DNA of 8,492 nucleotides, from contig JALXCG010000080.1 in the NCBI GenBank assembly GCA_026991065.1, positions 1 through 8,492 on the forward strand, given 5' to 3'. Within the stretch, counting starts at the first letter, position 1. Every line of letters starts with the position of its first letter. The translations under genes and the position numbers were made by a program. Below are positions 1 to 7,426 of this stretch, piece after piece. The stretch comes from JALXCG01 sp026991065 [NCBI: Gemmatimonadota bacterium]. GTDB taxonomy: Bacteria > GCA-2686955. The notes under the pieces were generated by a model that saw only the letters and a list, made by a program, of their open reading frames with translations, ran no database searches and was not told the origin of the DNA.

Positions 1-878
1 GCGTATTCCCGCTGTTCGTCGGTGAGTTCGGTGTCCAGCAGCAGTCCGGTCATGCCGATGACGCCGTTCATCGGGGTGCGGATTTCGTGACTCATGTTGG
101 CCAGGAAGTTGCTCTTTGCCGCGTTGGCGACGGCCGCTTCCATGGCCATCTGGTTGGCCCGCTGGATGGCCTGGGCAAGCTGTTCGTTGACCTCCTCCGC
201 CTCCATGCGGGCGCGTTCGGCGTCCTCCATCATCGAGAGGGCGATGCGCGCCGCGCGTTCGGCCGAGAGTGAGAACTTGAGCGGTGGATTCGCACCGTGC
301 GGCAGGCCGGCGAGTGCGCTGGTGATGCGATCCAGCTTCTCCGCGGCTTGATTGGTAGCGGTCTCCTCACCGCTGCCGGTTTCGCTGGTCGTGGTGTATT
401 TGGGCGGCCGGTGGAGCAGCGCCCGCAGTTGGTTGACCTCGGCCTTGAGGTCCAGCATCCGGGCCTCGCGGGCCAGCACGCTTTGCTGGTGCGCAGTCAA
501 TTCCGCGAGGAAGGCCTGAAAGCGTTCCGCGGAGCTGCGGGTCTTGCTCAGGTCGCTCCAGACCAGCAGGGCGGCGGGCTCATCGCCGGGGGCCGGTTGG
601 TAGGGATAGACACGCATCCAGATGTTGGAGCCATCCGGCCATGTGCACTCGAAGCTCTCCTCTGTGCCGGCGTCGATGGCGGCGGCGATCGCTTGCCGGT
701 AGCGGGCGTGCTCAGTGACCGGGATCTGATCGAAGAGATTGCTGGCGATCGCAAGCTGCTGTGCTCGGGCGTGCCGGTTGGTCTGGAGAATGGTCCCGTC
801 GCGGCTCACCGTCATCATGATGTCGGGAGAGGCGTCGTGGAGCGCGGATGGCTGACTGTCGGTAATTTCGGGGGGCAT
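1..878 (-). CDS. PAS-domain sensor histidine kinase, 5' part (continues beyond left edge)
   Basis: Reading the minus strand, an open frame runs from ATG 878-876 to the window edge, giving about 292 residues without a stop. Residues about 10-115 look like a PAS sensor domain ([19 protein letters not shown] near the start, then a W-rich core with WMRVYPY). A helical linker follows, including [16 protein letters not shown] (about 136-151) and RPPKY, then a coiled coil rich in Ala, Glu and Arg (about 200-255). The HisKA box is unmistakable: [19 protein letters not shown], with the phospho-accepting His at about residue 264. The ATPase domain, and any receiver, must lie left of the window. No signal peptide or membrane segment is visible, so it is probably cytoplasmic. 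An in-frame ATG at 929-927 would add 17 residues; neither start has a strong Shine-Dalgarno site, and the nearest upstream in-frame stop is at 1043-1041. It is divergent from the chemosensory operon; a role in controlling that operon is only inferred. Confidence 0.9.
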   Translation of the reverse strand, partial: MPPEITDSQPSALHDASPDIMMTVSRDGTILQTNRHARAQQLAIASNLFDQIPVTEHARYRQAIAAAIDAGTEESFECTWPDGSNIWMRVYPYQPAPGDEPAALLVWSDLSKTRSSAERFQAFLAELTAHQQSVLAREARMLDLKAEVNQLRALLHRPPKYTTTSETGSGEETATNQAAEKLDRITSALAGLPHGANPPLKFSLSAERAARIALSMMEDAERARMEAEEVNEQLAQAIQRANQMAMEAAVANAAKSNFLANMSHEIRTPMNGVIGMTGLLLDTELTDEQREY

Positions 879-1124
879 GCAAGACAACCCGGCTTTGATT
901 CTGGTTGGGGCGGGTGGATATTGGCGCATATCGGGAGGTTCGGCGAATTGCTTAGCGCGATGGTTGGGTGAATCTGCGGGGGCAGGGGCGGTGATTGCCC
1001 GGCGTGAGTCGCCGCTGGTGAGCAGGGGGCGACGTTTGTTTCAAGCAGATCTGATGTTGGACCGATCAGATGAAGAGTCCGGTTTTGCCTGTCGCCCCGC
1101 CAGCTTCTGTTTTGGGACAATGCG
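879..1124. promoter_or_regulatory. Divergent intergenic region between the kinase gene and cheA
   Basis: This 246-bp stretch separates two divergent gene starts, so it should hold promoters for both. I found no convincing sigma-70 -35/-10 pair, no sigma-28 flagellar-type box and no sigma-54 GG-N10-GC element. The most distinct structure is the inverted repeat at 1049-1071. The cheA start is preceded only by a weak purine run (GGGAC). Promoter function is inferred from gene orientation. Confidence 0.5.
1049..1071. repeat. Perfect 7-bp inverted repeat upstream of cheA
   Basis: ATCTGAT at 1049-1055 is matched by its exact reverse complement ATCAGAT at 1065-1071, with a 9-nt spacer. The centre lies about 65 bp upstream of the cheA start codon. 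It could be an operator for a dimeric regulator or a small hairpin in the leader. The arms do not extend beyond 7 bp, and there is no T-run, so it is not a terminator. Chance occurrence is possible. Confidence 0.4.
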
Positions 1125-4100
1125 ATGATCTATTTCGAAGACCAGGAGATCCTCGAGGAATTGGTGAATGACTCGGAGGAGCATCTCGCCTCGATTGAGC
1201 CCGATCTTCTCGAGTTGGAGGAGAAGCAGGCCGCAGCGAGTTCCGAGCTGATCAATCGGATTTTCCGCGCGGTTCACAGCATTAAGGGGGGGTTTGGCTA
1301 TTTCGGCGTGGAGAGCATTCAGTCGTTGGCTCACGCGATGGAGAATGTTCTTTCGCTGGTCCGCGATGGTGCCGCGGTTCCCACGCCGGTAATGGTTGAC
1401 GCGCTTCTGAAGGGGGTGGACCGGCTGCGCGAGATGTTGGCTGATGTGCAGGCGGCGGATGAGGTGGATGCCTCTGCGGTCATTGCCGCTCTGGAACCGT
1501 TCTTGTCGCCTCGGACAGAAGCGGCGGCGACCGAGACTGACACGGGTGATGACGCGGACGATGACGATGACGAAGAGTTGCGTGGCGACGAGACCATGGA
1601 GGAACTGCTGGCAGCCGCGCAAGCGACCGAGGTTCTGGCGCGGGAGGCGGAGGAGTCTTCAGTAGACGACGCTGATGCCGAGTCGATGGATGAGTTGTCG
1701 GCGGCGGTACCGGACGCGGCGTCGGACGTGGCGTCGGACGCGCCCCCTGCCACATCACCGGCTGCGCCGCCGGCCGCGTCGCCGGCCGCGTCGCCGGCCG
1801 CGCCGGAGAAAGGCGCGGAGAATCATCCCGGCGCGCGCGTGCAGGGAGCGGAATCGCTGCGGGTCAAGGTTGATCTGTTGAACCGGCTGATGAATCAGGC
1901 GGGAGAGCTGGTGTTGGCCCGCAATCAGATCGTGCAACTTCTGGGAAAGAAGCTGAACGAGACGCTGGTGGGGGATGTCCTGATCAAGAACGCGCACTCC
2001 GCGGTCGAGAGGACGCGACGGCGACTGCAGCGGATCATACGCGAGGGTGGCGTGGCAACGGGTCTGGGAGAGGGCGGACGCAGCGGGGCCGAGGGCGTTT
2101 TGAATATGGTGGCGCGGGAATGTGATCATCTGGAAGCACAGATCGCCCAGTCATTCGCGACCAGCTTGAGCGAGATACCAGGCCTCAACAGCGCCATGGT
2201 CAACGTGGATTCGGTCACCAGTGATCTGCAGGAAAACATCATGCGGACCCGGATGCAGCCGCTCAGTGCTGTGTTCGGCAGGTTCCCGCGGGTGATTCGC
2301 GAGTTGTGCCGGCAGACCGGAAAGGAGATCCGGTTGCACATCTCCGGCGAGGAGGTGGAACTCGACAAGAGCATCATCGAGGCGCTTTCCGACCCGCTCA
2401 ATCATCTGCTGCGCAACTCCGCAGACCACGGTATTGAATCTCCCGAGCGGCGTGAAGAGGTTGGCAAATCGCGCTCCGGCGAGATTCAGATCGATGCCTA
2501 CCACGAGGGCGGAAATGTAAACATCGCGATCAGCGATGACGGCGCCGGGATCGATCTCGCGAAGGTCAAGGCGAAGGCTCTGGAGCGGGGGCTGATCGAC
2601 GCCGAGACCGCAGCATCGATGGATGATCGCGATGTTGTCAACCTGATCTTTGCCCCCGGATTCTCCACGGCGGATCGCGTGACCGATGTTTCCGGACGCG
2701 GTGTTGGGATGGACGTGGTGCGCTCCAACATCGAAGCCCTGGGCGGGGTGATCGAGGTGGAGACCCGGTCCGGAAGCGGCAGCACATTTACGCTGAAGCT
2801 GCCTTTGACCTTGGCCATCATCCCCTCGCTTCTGGTGGCCGTGGCCGGGCGTCGATTCGCAGTCCCGCAAGTCAGCCTGGAGGAGTTGGTGCGAGTGCGC
2901 GACGGTGATCCTTCACGGCGCCTGGAGAGAATCAAGGGGGCGGATGTTCTACGCCTCCGGGATCGACTCCTGCCGGTGGTGCGTCTGGCGGATCTGCTGG
3001 GGCTCCGGGAGGCATCGAGCAGCAGCGAGAACAAAGGGCGCGATGGCGGCGAGGTGCTGCAGGTCCTGGTTCTTAAGATCGGGGCGCAGCGCTATGGACT
3101 GGTGGTGGATGCGGTCCATGACAGCGAAGAGATCGTGGTCAAGCCGCTCCCTGCTTTCCTCAAAGAGGCCGCATGCTACTCGGGGGCGACGATTCTGGGG
3201 GATGGGCATGTCGCGATGATTCTGGACGCTCAGGGGATCGCGACTTTCGCCGCCCTGGACTTCTCCGGGATCGAAGCGGAGAAGGAGCGGGTGGCGGCGG
3301 GAGCGTCGAAGCTGGAGAGTTCAGAGAGTCAGACGATTCTTCTATTCCGCAACCACCCGGAGGATCTGCTGGCGATCCACCTGGCGCTGGTGTCGCGGAT
3401 TGAGCGTGTGACTCGCGAGCAGTTGCAGACCATTGGCGGCAAGGACTACCTGCGCTACCCGGACCGTACCCTGCGCTTGGTGCACCTGCATGAGGTTTTG
3501 CCGTTGCGCGCGCCGGAGACCGAGTCGGACGAGCTTTTTGTGATCATCCCCAAGTTGGTCAGACATCCGCTCGGGATTGTTGCCACGGCTTGCGAGAATG
3601 TTCTGGATGTGCAGGTTGAGGTCGACCGTGACAACATCCGGGGGCCCGGGATCCTGGGATCCGCCGTGATCGATGACGCGGTTGCGCTCTTTATAGATAT
3701 CTACGGTCTGTTCGAAGTCGCGGAGCCAGAGCTTTTCCACGATGATGATGAACAGAAGAACTCGGTTGAAGGCGCGCGGGTATTGATCGCTGAAGATACA
3801 CCGTTTTTTCAGGCGGTCGAGCGCAGCTACTTAACGAGTCTCGGAGCAACCGTGCGCGTGGCCGCTGATGGGGCCGAGGCGTGGGCGATGTTGAACGAGC
3901 CGGACGCCCTGTATGATCTGTTGCTGACCGACATCGAAATGCCGAGGATGGACGGACTGGAGCTGATCCGGCGGGTGCGGGCGTCGACCCGCTATGGTGA
4001 ACTACCAATTGTCGCTTTGACGGCGCTATCGAACGACACCATACGCGAGAAGTGCTTGAATGCCGGAGTGACGGGCTTCGAAACCAAGCTGGACAAGGAG

Positions 4101-4154
4101 CGCCTCGGAAGGGTCTTGAACGAGATTTTGCAGAGGAGGCGGGTGCATGCCTGA
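1125..4154 (+). CDS. cheA: Hybrid chemotaxis histidine kinase CheA with tandem CheW-like domains and C-terminal receiver
   Basis: A 1009-residue cytoplasmic kinase that would autophosphorylate in receptor arrays and pass phosphate to receivers. Domains: Hpt about 1-110, with the phospho-His at 51 in AVHSIKGGFGYFG; an acidic then Ala/Pro-rich linker about 130-240 with no recognisable CheY-binding P2 domain; dimerisation helices about 244-390 (LLNRLMNQAGELVLARNQ); HATPase about 395-558 with N-box HLLRNSADHGIE (427-438), DDGAGID (471-477), FAPGFST (509-515) and GRGVGMD (524-530); a first CheW-like P5 domain about 559-715; a second CheW-like domain about 735-870; and a receiver about 884-1005 with E889/D890, phospho-acceptor D936 (LLTDIEMP), T966 and K988. 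Typical CheA proteins are about 650-750 residues; the excess is the second CheW-like domain plus the receiver. The ATG at 1125 starts directly before the Hpt helix; the ribosome site is weak. Its stop lies inside cheW. Confidence 0.96.
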   Translation: MIYFEDQEILEELVNDSEEHLASIEPDLLELEEKQAAASSELINRIFRAVHSIKGGFGYFGVESIQSLAHAMENVLSLVRDGAAVPTPVMVDALLKGVDRLREMLADVQAADEVDASAVIAALEPFLSPRTEAAATETDTGDDADDDDDEELRGDETMEELLAAAQATEVLAREAEESSVDDADAESMDELSAAVPDAASDVASDAPPATSPAAPPAASPAASPAAPEKGAENHPGARVQGAESLRVKVDLLNRLMNQAGELVLARNQIVQLLGKKLNETLVGDVLIKNAHSAVERTRRRLQRIIREGGVATGLGEGGRSGAEGVLNMVARECDHLEAQIAQSFATSLSEIPGLNSAMVNVDSVTSDLQENIMRTRMQPLSAVFGRFPRVIRELCRQTGKEIRLHISGEEVELDKSIIEALSDPLNHLLRNSADHGIESPERREEVGKSRSGEIQIDAYHEGGNVNIAISDDGAGIDLAKVKAKALERGLIDAETAASMDDRDVVNLIFAPGFSTADRVTDVSGRGVGMDVVRSNIEALGGVIEVETRSGSGSTFTLKLPLTLAIIPSLLVAVAGRRFAVPQVSLEELVRVRDGDPSRRLERIKGADVLRLRDRLLPVVRLADLLGLREASSSSENKGRDGGEVLQVLVLKIGAQRYGLVVDAVHDSEEIVVKPLPAFLKEAACYSGATILGDGHVAMILDAQGIATFAALDFSGIEAEKERVAAGASKLESSESQTILLFRNHPEDLLAIHLALVSRIERVTREQLQTIGGKDYLRYPDRTLRLVHLHEVLPLRAPETESDELFVIIPKLVRHPLGIVATACENVLDVQVEVDRDNIRGPGILGSAVIDDAVALFIDIYGLFEVAEPELFHDDDEQKNSVEGARVLIAEDTPFFQAVERSYLTSLGATVRVAADGAEAWAMLNEPDALYDLLLTDIEMPRMDGLELIRRVRASTRYGELPIVALTALSNDTIREKCLNAGVTGFETKLDKERLGRVLNEILQRRRVHA
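1713..1736 (+). repeat. Two 12-bp tandem units in the cheA linker (DAAS/DVAS)
   Basis: GACGCGGCGTCG (1713-1724) is followed directly by GACGTGGCGTCG (1725-1736), differing at one base, and a third unit begins (GACGCG). The units are in frame and encode DAAS-DVAS at CheA residues 197-204. They lie just before the PAAP/PAAS array and suggest that the linker grows by 12-bp slippage. Confidence 0.65.
1758..1805 (+). repeat. Four 12-bp tandem units in the cheA linker (PAAP/PAAS)
   Basis: Four in-frame 12-bp units encode PAAP-PAAS-PAAS-PAAP (CheA residues 212-227). Units two and three are identical (CCGGCCGCGTCG); the outer two differ by one or two bases. Because the unit is a multiple of three, copy-number change would lengthen or shorten the flexible linker between Hpt and the dimerisation domain without breaking the frame. 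Confidence 0.85.
4133..4139 (+). promoter_or_regulatory. Strong Shine-Dalgarno for cheW inside the end of cheA
   Basis: GAGGAGG ends 7 nt before the cheW ATG at 4147 and sits within the last codons of cheA. It fixes the cheW start and lets the gene be translated efficiently even though it overlaps cheA by 8 nt. Confidence 0.8.
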
Positions 4155-4665
4155 ACGCCAATTTGCGACATTTCCTGTGGATGATCAGGTCTACGGAATT
4201 GATGTGTTGCTAGTACGTGAGATCATTCGTCACGTCGAGTTCACGCCGGTCGAGCACGCACCGAATGGTGTGCTGGGACTGCTCAACCTGAGAGGACAGA
4301 TCATCACGGTTCTGGACTTGGGGGCCGTGCTCGATGTGCCGCCGCGCCAAGTGTCGCCTGAATCGCATTGCATCATCCTGAAGACAAAGGAAGAGCTGCT
4401 GCGCTCGGCGGTGCGCGACGCGGTGGATGACGAGACACCCGCGGAGATAGTGGGGATTATGGTCGATCGCATCGCTGATGTGGTGGCGATCGACGCCAGT
4501 TGCATTGAGCCTCCGCCGGCGAATGCGCGCGGAGTGGATGGAGCGATGCTCGAAGGAATTGCGAAAAAGGATGATCGCCTGATCTTGATCCTGAAGATGC
4601 GGGAAGCTCTGGCAAAGTGGCGTGCGTCGGAAACCACTGCTTACGGCGCATTGATCGAAAGGTAA
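4147..4665 (+). CDS. cheW: Chemotaxis coupling protein CheW
   Basis: A 172-residue adaptor that should bridge the chemoreceptor and the CheA P5 domain in the cytoplasmic array. The family signature is clear: [22 protein letters not shown] at the N-terminus (residues about 6-27), then [17 protein letters not shown] (42-58) with the NLRG turn at 47-50, and [13 protein letters not shown] (101-113) as the later strand. Length is close to typical CheW (about 150-170). There is an unusual charged stretch, [18 protein letters not shown] (about 83-100), between the strands ending in CIILK and starting with IVGIM, longer than the short turn normal there. The C-terminal tail after MREAL is helical and polar. 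It starts inside cheA (ATGCCTGA overlap), implying translational coupling, and is followed 11 nt later by the receptor gene. Confidence 0.95.
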   Translation: MPERQFATFPVDDQVYGIDVLLVREIIRHVEFTPVEHAPNGVLGLLNLRGQIITVLDLGAVLDVPPRQVSPESHCIILKTKEELLRSAVRDAVDDETPAEIVGIMVDRIADVVAIDASCIEPPPANARGVDGAMLEGIAKKDDRLILILKMREALAKWRASETTAYGALIER

Positions 4666-4676
4666 AGGGTAAGAGA

Positions 4677-6320
4677 ATGAAGACCATCGCTGCCAAACTG
4701 AATCTGGTTCTGGTGCTTGTGTCCCTGTGCGTCGCCGGGATCGGCGTAACCATTGTATCTGCTGTGAAAGCGCAGTCGATGGATGGCGCCATCATCAACC
4801 TCGCCGGACGCCAACGGATGTTGACGCAGAAGATGAGCAAGGAGGCGCTGGCGTTGGTCTTTGACGGTGCTACCCCGGAGCGCCGGGCAAACCTGGAGAA
4901 GACCTGCGGGCTATTCGACCGGACGCTGCGGGCCCTGACCAAGGGGGGTACCACTGAAGGCCCAGCCGGTGAACCGGTGCAGGTGCCGGCGATGAAATCG
5001 GCCGCGGTGCAACTGCAGTTGACCAAGGCGCGCGAGTCCTGGGATCGCTTCGCGTCCGTGATTCACCAGATGGAGGCTGCTGCCGAGGAGGAGAATCCGG
5101 ACGTTCACGATCTCACGGCTGAGGTTGAGGCAGGGTCGCTGAATCTGCTGCGTGAGGCGAATGCCGTGGTGAATCTGCTGGAGCAGGAGTCGCGGGCCTC
5201 GACCGATCGCCTGATCCGGATTCAGCTGATCGGGCTTGGCGTGATGTTGTTTTTCTGTGTCATCGCCTGGTTTGCGATTCGGCGGGTGCTGGTCGGACCG
5301 CTGGCGGAGAGCAGCGGGGTGATTCGGGAATTGGCGCAAGGTGACCTGACCAAGAGCATCGAGGTGACGACTGAAGATGAGATCGGCGAGCTGGCGAGCA
5401 ATGTGAATGCGATGGCATCGAGTCTGCGCAATGTCATCATGGGGCTGCGCCGCGACAGCGAGACCATCGGCAAGAGCGCCACCAGCATGGACCAGGAAAG
5501 CGATCACCTGGCCGAGGACACGCACGTGATGGTTGAGGTAGCGACAACCGTCTCCGCGGCATCGGAGGAGTTGTCTGCCAGTATGAGCGGTATATCGGAC
5601 TCTGCCAGCGGCGTATTCAGCATGTTGACCTCGGTGTCGACCGCCATTGAAGAGATGAATACAGCGATTGCCGAGATTGCGAAAAGCAGCCAGCGGGGAG
5701 CGCGGGTAGCGGCCCAGGCTGACCAACAAGCCAAGCGGACCGCGGAGATCATGGAGGAGTTGCGCGCAGCTTCAGGCGAGATCGGAAAGGTGCTCGGTGT
5801 GATTTCGGACATTGCCGACCAGACCAATCTGCTGGCTTTGAACGCGACCATCGAAGCCGCCAGCGCCGGCGAGGCCGGCAAGGGGTTCGCGGTTGTTGCC
5901 AACGAAGTCAAGGAGCTTGCGCGGCAAACGGCGCAGGCGACGGAGGAGATTGGTGGACAGATCGAGGGGATGCGCAAGAGTTCGGAGATGGCGGCGGAGG
6001 CGATCGGCAGCATCTCCAGCGTGATCTCCGAAGTGAATGAGGTTTCGCAGACCATCGCCAGCGCGGTCGAGGAACAGTCGGCCACCATGGCTGAGATCTC
6101 TACGGCCGGGGGCGCGGCGAGCCGTGCGGCAGAAGAGATTTCGCATCAGGTGATGGAGGGTGCACAGGGCACGCTCGAAATCTCGTCCAACATTCAGAAG
6201 GTAAATCAAGCGGCCCAACAGACCGACCACGCGGTGCAGCAGGCAAGGGAGAATGTGCGTCAATTGGTGGCTCTGGCGTCGGGCATGGATGAGACCGTCA
6301 AGCAGTTCAAGGTTGGTTGA
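4677..6320 (+). CDS. Methyl-accepting chemotaxis protein with PilJ/NarX-like N-terminal sensor
   Basis: A 547-residue inner-membrane chemoreceptor. TM1 is about residues 8-29. The periplasmic part (about 31-178) opens with [19 protein letters not shown] (40-58), the hallmark of PilJ/NarX-type helical sensor domains. TM2 is about 182-201 ([20 protein letters not shown]), then a HAMP domain (about 203-255, including [13 protein letters not shown]) and a signalling coiled coil. The hairpin tip is highly conserved: [18 protein letters not shown] (378-395), then [15 protein letters not shown] (401-415). Candidate methylation segments are [11 protein letters not shown] (293-303), [10 protein letters not shown] (321-330) and [11 protein letters not shown] (461-471). 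It ends in VKQFKVG, with no NWETF-type CheR-binding tail. The chosen start follows an AAAGGG site at 4664-4669 by 7 nt and gives a normal N-terminus before TM1; an in-frame ATG at 4617 would overlap cheW. The ligand is unknown. Confidence 0.94.
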   Translation: MKTIAAKLNLVLVLVSLCVAGIGVTIVSAVKAQSMDGAIINLAGRQRMLTQKMSKEALALVFDGATPERRANLEKTCGLFDRTLRALTKGGTTEGPAGEPVQVPAMKSAAVQLQLTKARESWDRFASVIHQMEAAAEEENPDVHDLTAEVEAGSLNLLREANAVVNLLEQESRASTDRLIRIQLIGLGVMLFFCVIAWFAIRRVLVGPLAESSGVIRELAQGDLTKSIEVTTEDEIGELASNVNAMASSLRNVIMGLRRDSETIGKSATSMDQESDHLAEDTHVMVEVATTVSAASEELSASMSGISDSASGVFSMLTSVSTAIEEMNTAIAEIAKSSQRGARVAAQADQQAKRTAEIMEELRAASGEIGKVLGVISDIADQTNLLALNATIEAASAGEAGKGFAVVANEVKELARQTAQATEEIGGQIEGMRKSSEMAAEAIGSISSVISEVNEVSQTIASAVEEQSATMAEISTAGGAASRAAEEISHQVMEGAQGTLEISSNIQKVNQAAQQTDHAVQQARENVRQLVALASGMDETVKQFKVG

Positions 6321-6355
6321 AGTGCTGGACACAGGAGCAGCGGGGGGGATGAGAT

Positions 6356-6362
6356 GAGGAGG
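6356..6362 (+). promoter_or_regulatory. Shine-Dalgarno for cheB, closely spaced
   Basis: GAGGAGG at 6356-6362 ends only 2 nt before the ATG at 6365. Pairing through its first four bases (GAGG, 6356-6359) gives a more normal 5-nt gap. No better in-frame start lies nearby, since the VVDDS receiver strand begins at residue 7. Confidence 0.6.
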
Positions 6363-6364
6363 CG

Positions 6365-7426
6365 ATGGATCTAGAGGCCCTGGTGGTTGATGATAGTGCG
6401 ACCTATCGGACAATCCTGACCGAGGTCCTGCGCAATGTGGCCGGCATCGGCGACGTTCGCAAGGCACGCGATGGCACGGAGGCGTTGCGGTTGGTGGACG
6501 AATCGGTTCCGGGCATTGTCTTCCTGGATATTGTCATGCCGGGAATGGATGGGCTGGAGGTCTTGGCCAAGTTGAAGGCCGGTCACCCGGATCTGCCTGT
6601 GGTGATGGTGAGCGGCGCTTCCCGCAGCAATGCGCGGGTGACAGTGAAGTCGCTGGAGGCGGGAGCGCTTGCATTTGTTGCCAAACCGACGGGCGGAGGC
6701 GCGGCGGTGCGGGAGTTGGTGCGCCAGATCAGCGCAGTTGTCGCCGGAATCGGTGATGCCGGACGGCCGGGGGACCGGGAGCTTTCGAAGGGAAAGACTC
6801 GGGGCGGCGGCAAGAGGCGTGCGACGGTTCCGGCGGCGGGGTTTTCGTTGGTCACGATCGGTGTTTCGACCGGGGGACCGCGCGCGTTGGCGCAGGTGGT
6901 ACCTCGCTTGCCGCGGGCTTTTCCGCTTCCGGTTCTGGTCGTGCAACACATGCCGGAGGGATTTACGGCGGCATTTGCGGAGAGCCTGGATGCCTCCTCC
7001 GCGCTCAGTGTAAGGGAAGCGCAGCAGGGGGATCTGTTGGAACCGGGGAGAGTCTACCTGGCGCCGGGCGGACGACACACGATCATTCGGAAGAGTGGGC
7101 GGGGATTCTCGGTAATGCTTGACGATGGACCCCCGGTGAACGGTGTGAAGCCGGCGTTTGATGTATTGCTTCGTTCGCTCGCGAAATGTGGAGGGCCGCG
7201 TGTTCCGCTGGCGGTCGTGATGACCGGCATGGGGGGGGACGGTCGGGATGGAATCAGAACGCTGCGCTCCGGCGGGTGTGTCTGTCTGACTCAATCAGCA
7301 GCGACTTGTACAGTTTATGGGATGCCGCGCGCAGTCGACGAGGCGGGACTCAGCGATGAGTCGGTGCCTCTGGATGAGATCGCTTCGCGGATTGAGCAAC
7401 TGGTTATGAAAGGCGGTAGGGAATGA
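6365..7426 (+). CDS. cheB: Chemotaxis response regulator protein-glutamate methylesterase CheB
   Basis: A 353-residue cytoplasmic enzyme that removes methyl esters from (and deamidates) receptor glutamates after phosphorylation by CheA. The N-terminal receiver (about 3-122) has D9/D10 in LVVDDSATYR, phospho-acceptor D55 in FLDIVMPGMDG, S83 and K107 (FVAKP). A short basic Gly/Arg/Lys-rich linker (about 134-153) leads to the esterase domain (about 158-348). The catalytic triad is complete: S168 in GVSTGGP, H195 in VQHMPEGF and D292 in TGMGGDGRDG. Length matches the family (about 350). It lies 44 nt after the receptor gene, and its stop overlaps the next gene by 4 nt (ATGA). All key residues are intact, so adaptation by demethylation should work. 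Confidence 0.97.
   Translation: MDLEALVVDDSATYRTILTEVLRNVAGIGDVRKARDGTEALRLVDESVPGIVFLDIVMPGMDGLEVLAKLKAGHPDLPVVMVSGASRSNARVTVKSLEAGALAFVAKPTGGGAAVRELVRQISAVVAGIGDAGRPGDRELSKGKTRGGGKRRATVPAAGFSLVTIGVSTGGPRALAQVVPRLPRAFPLPVLVVQHMPEGFTAAFAESLDASSALSVREAQQGDLLEPGRVYLAPGGRHTIIRKSGRGFSVMLDDGPPVNGVKPAFDVLLRSLAKCGGPRVPLAVVMTGMGGDGRDGIRTLRSGGCVCLTQSAATCTVYGMPRAVDEAGLSDESVPLDEIASRIEQLVMKGGRE

Noticed and set aside
297-971. Plus-strand open frame of 224 codons opposite the kinase gene
   Set aside because: The minus-strand frame encodes a clear PAS and HisKA protein over the same bases; the plus-strand product shows no recognisable domain and is explained by GC-rich antisense openness.
2151-2870. Long minus-strand open frame within cheA (239 codons)
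   Set aside because: It lies opposite the ATPase and dimerisation region, whose motifs are all intact on the plus strand; no family resemblance in the antisense product.
4617-4676. Earlier in-frame ATG for the chemoreceptor, adding 20 residues
   Set aside because: It would overlap cheW by about 49 nt and put a basic, Cys-containing leader before TM1, while the ATG at 4677 has an AAAGGG site at 7 nt and a normal N-terminus.
6321-6364. Terminator or separate promoter between the receptor and cheB
   Set aside because: The 44-nt gap holds a G-run and a Shine-Dalgarno site but no stem-loop with a T-tract and no promoter-like boxes.
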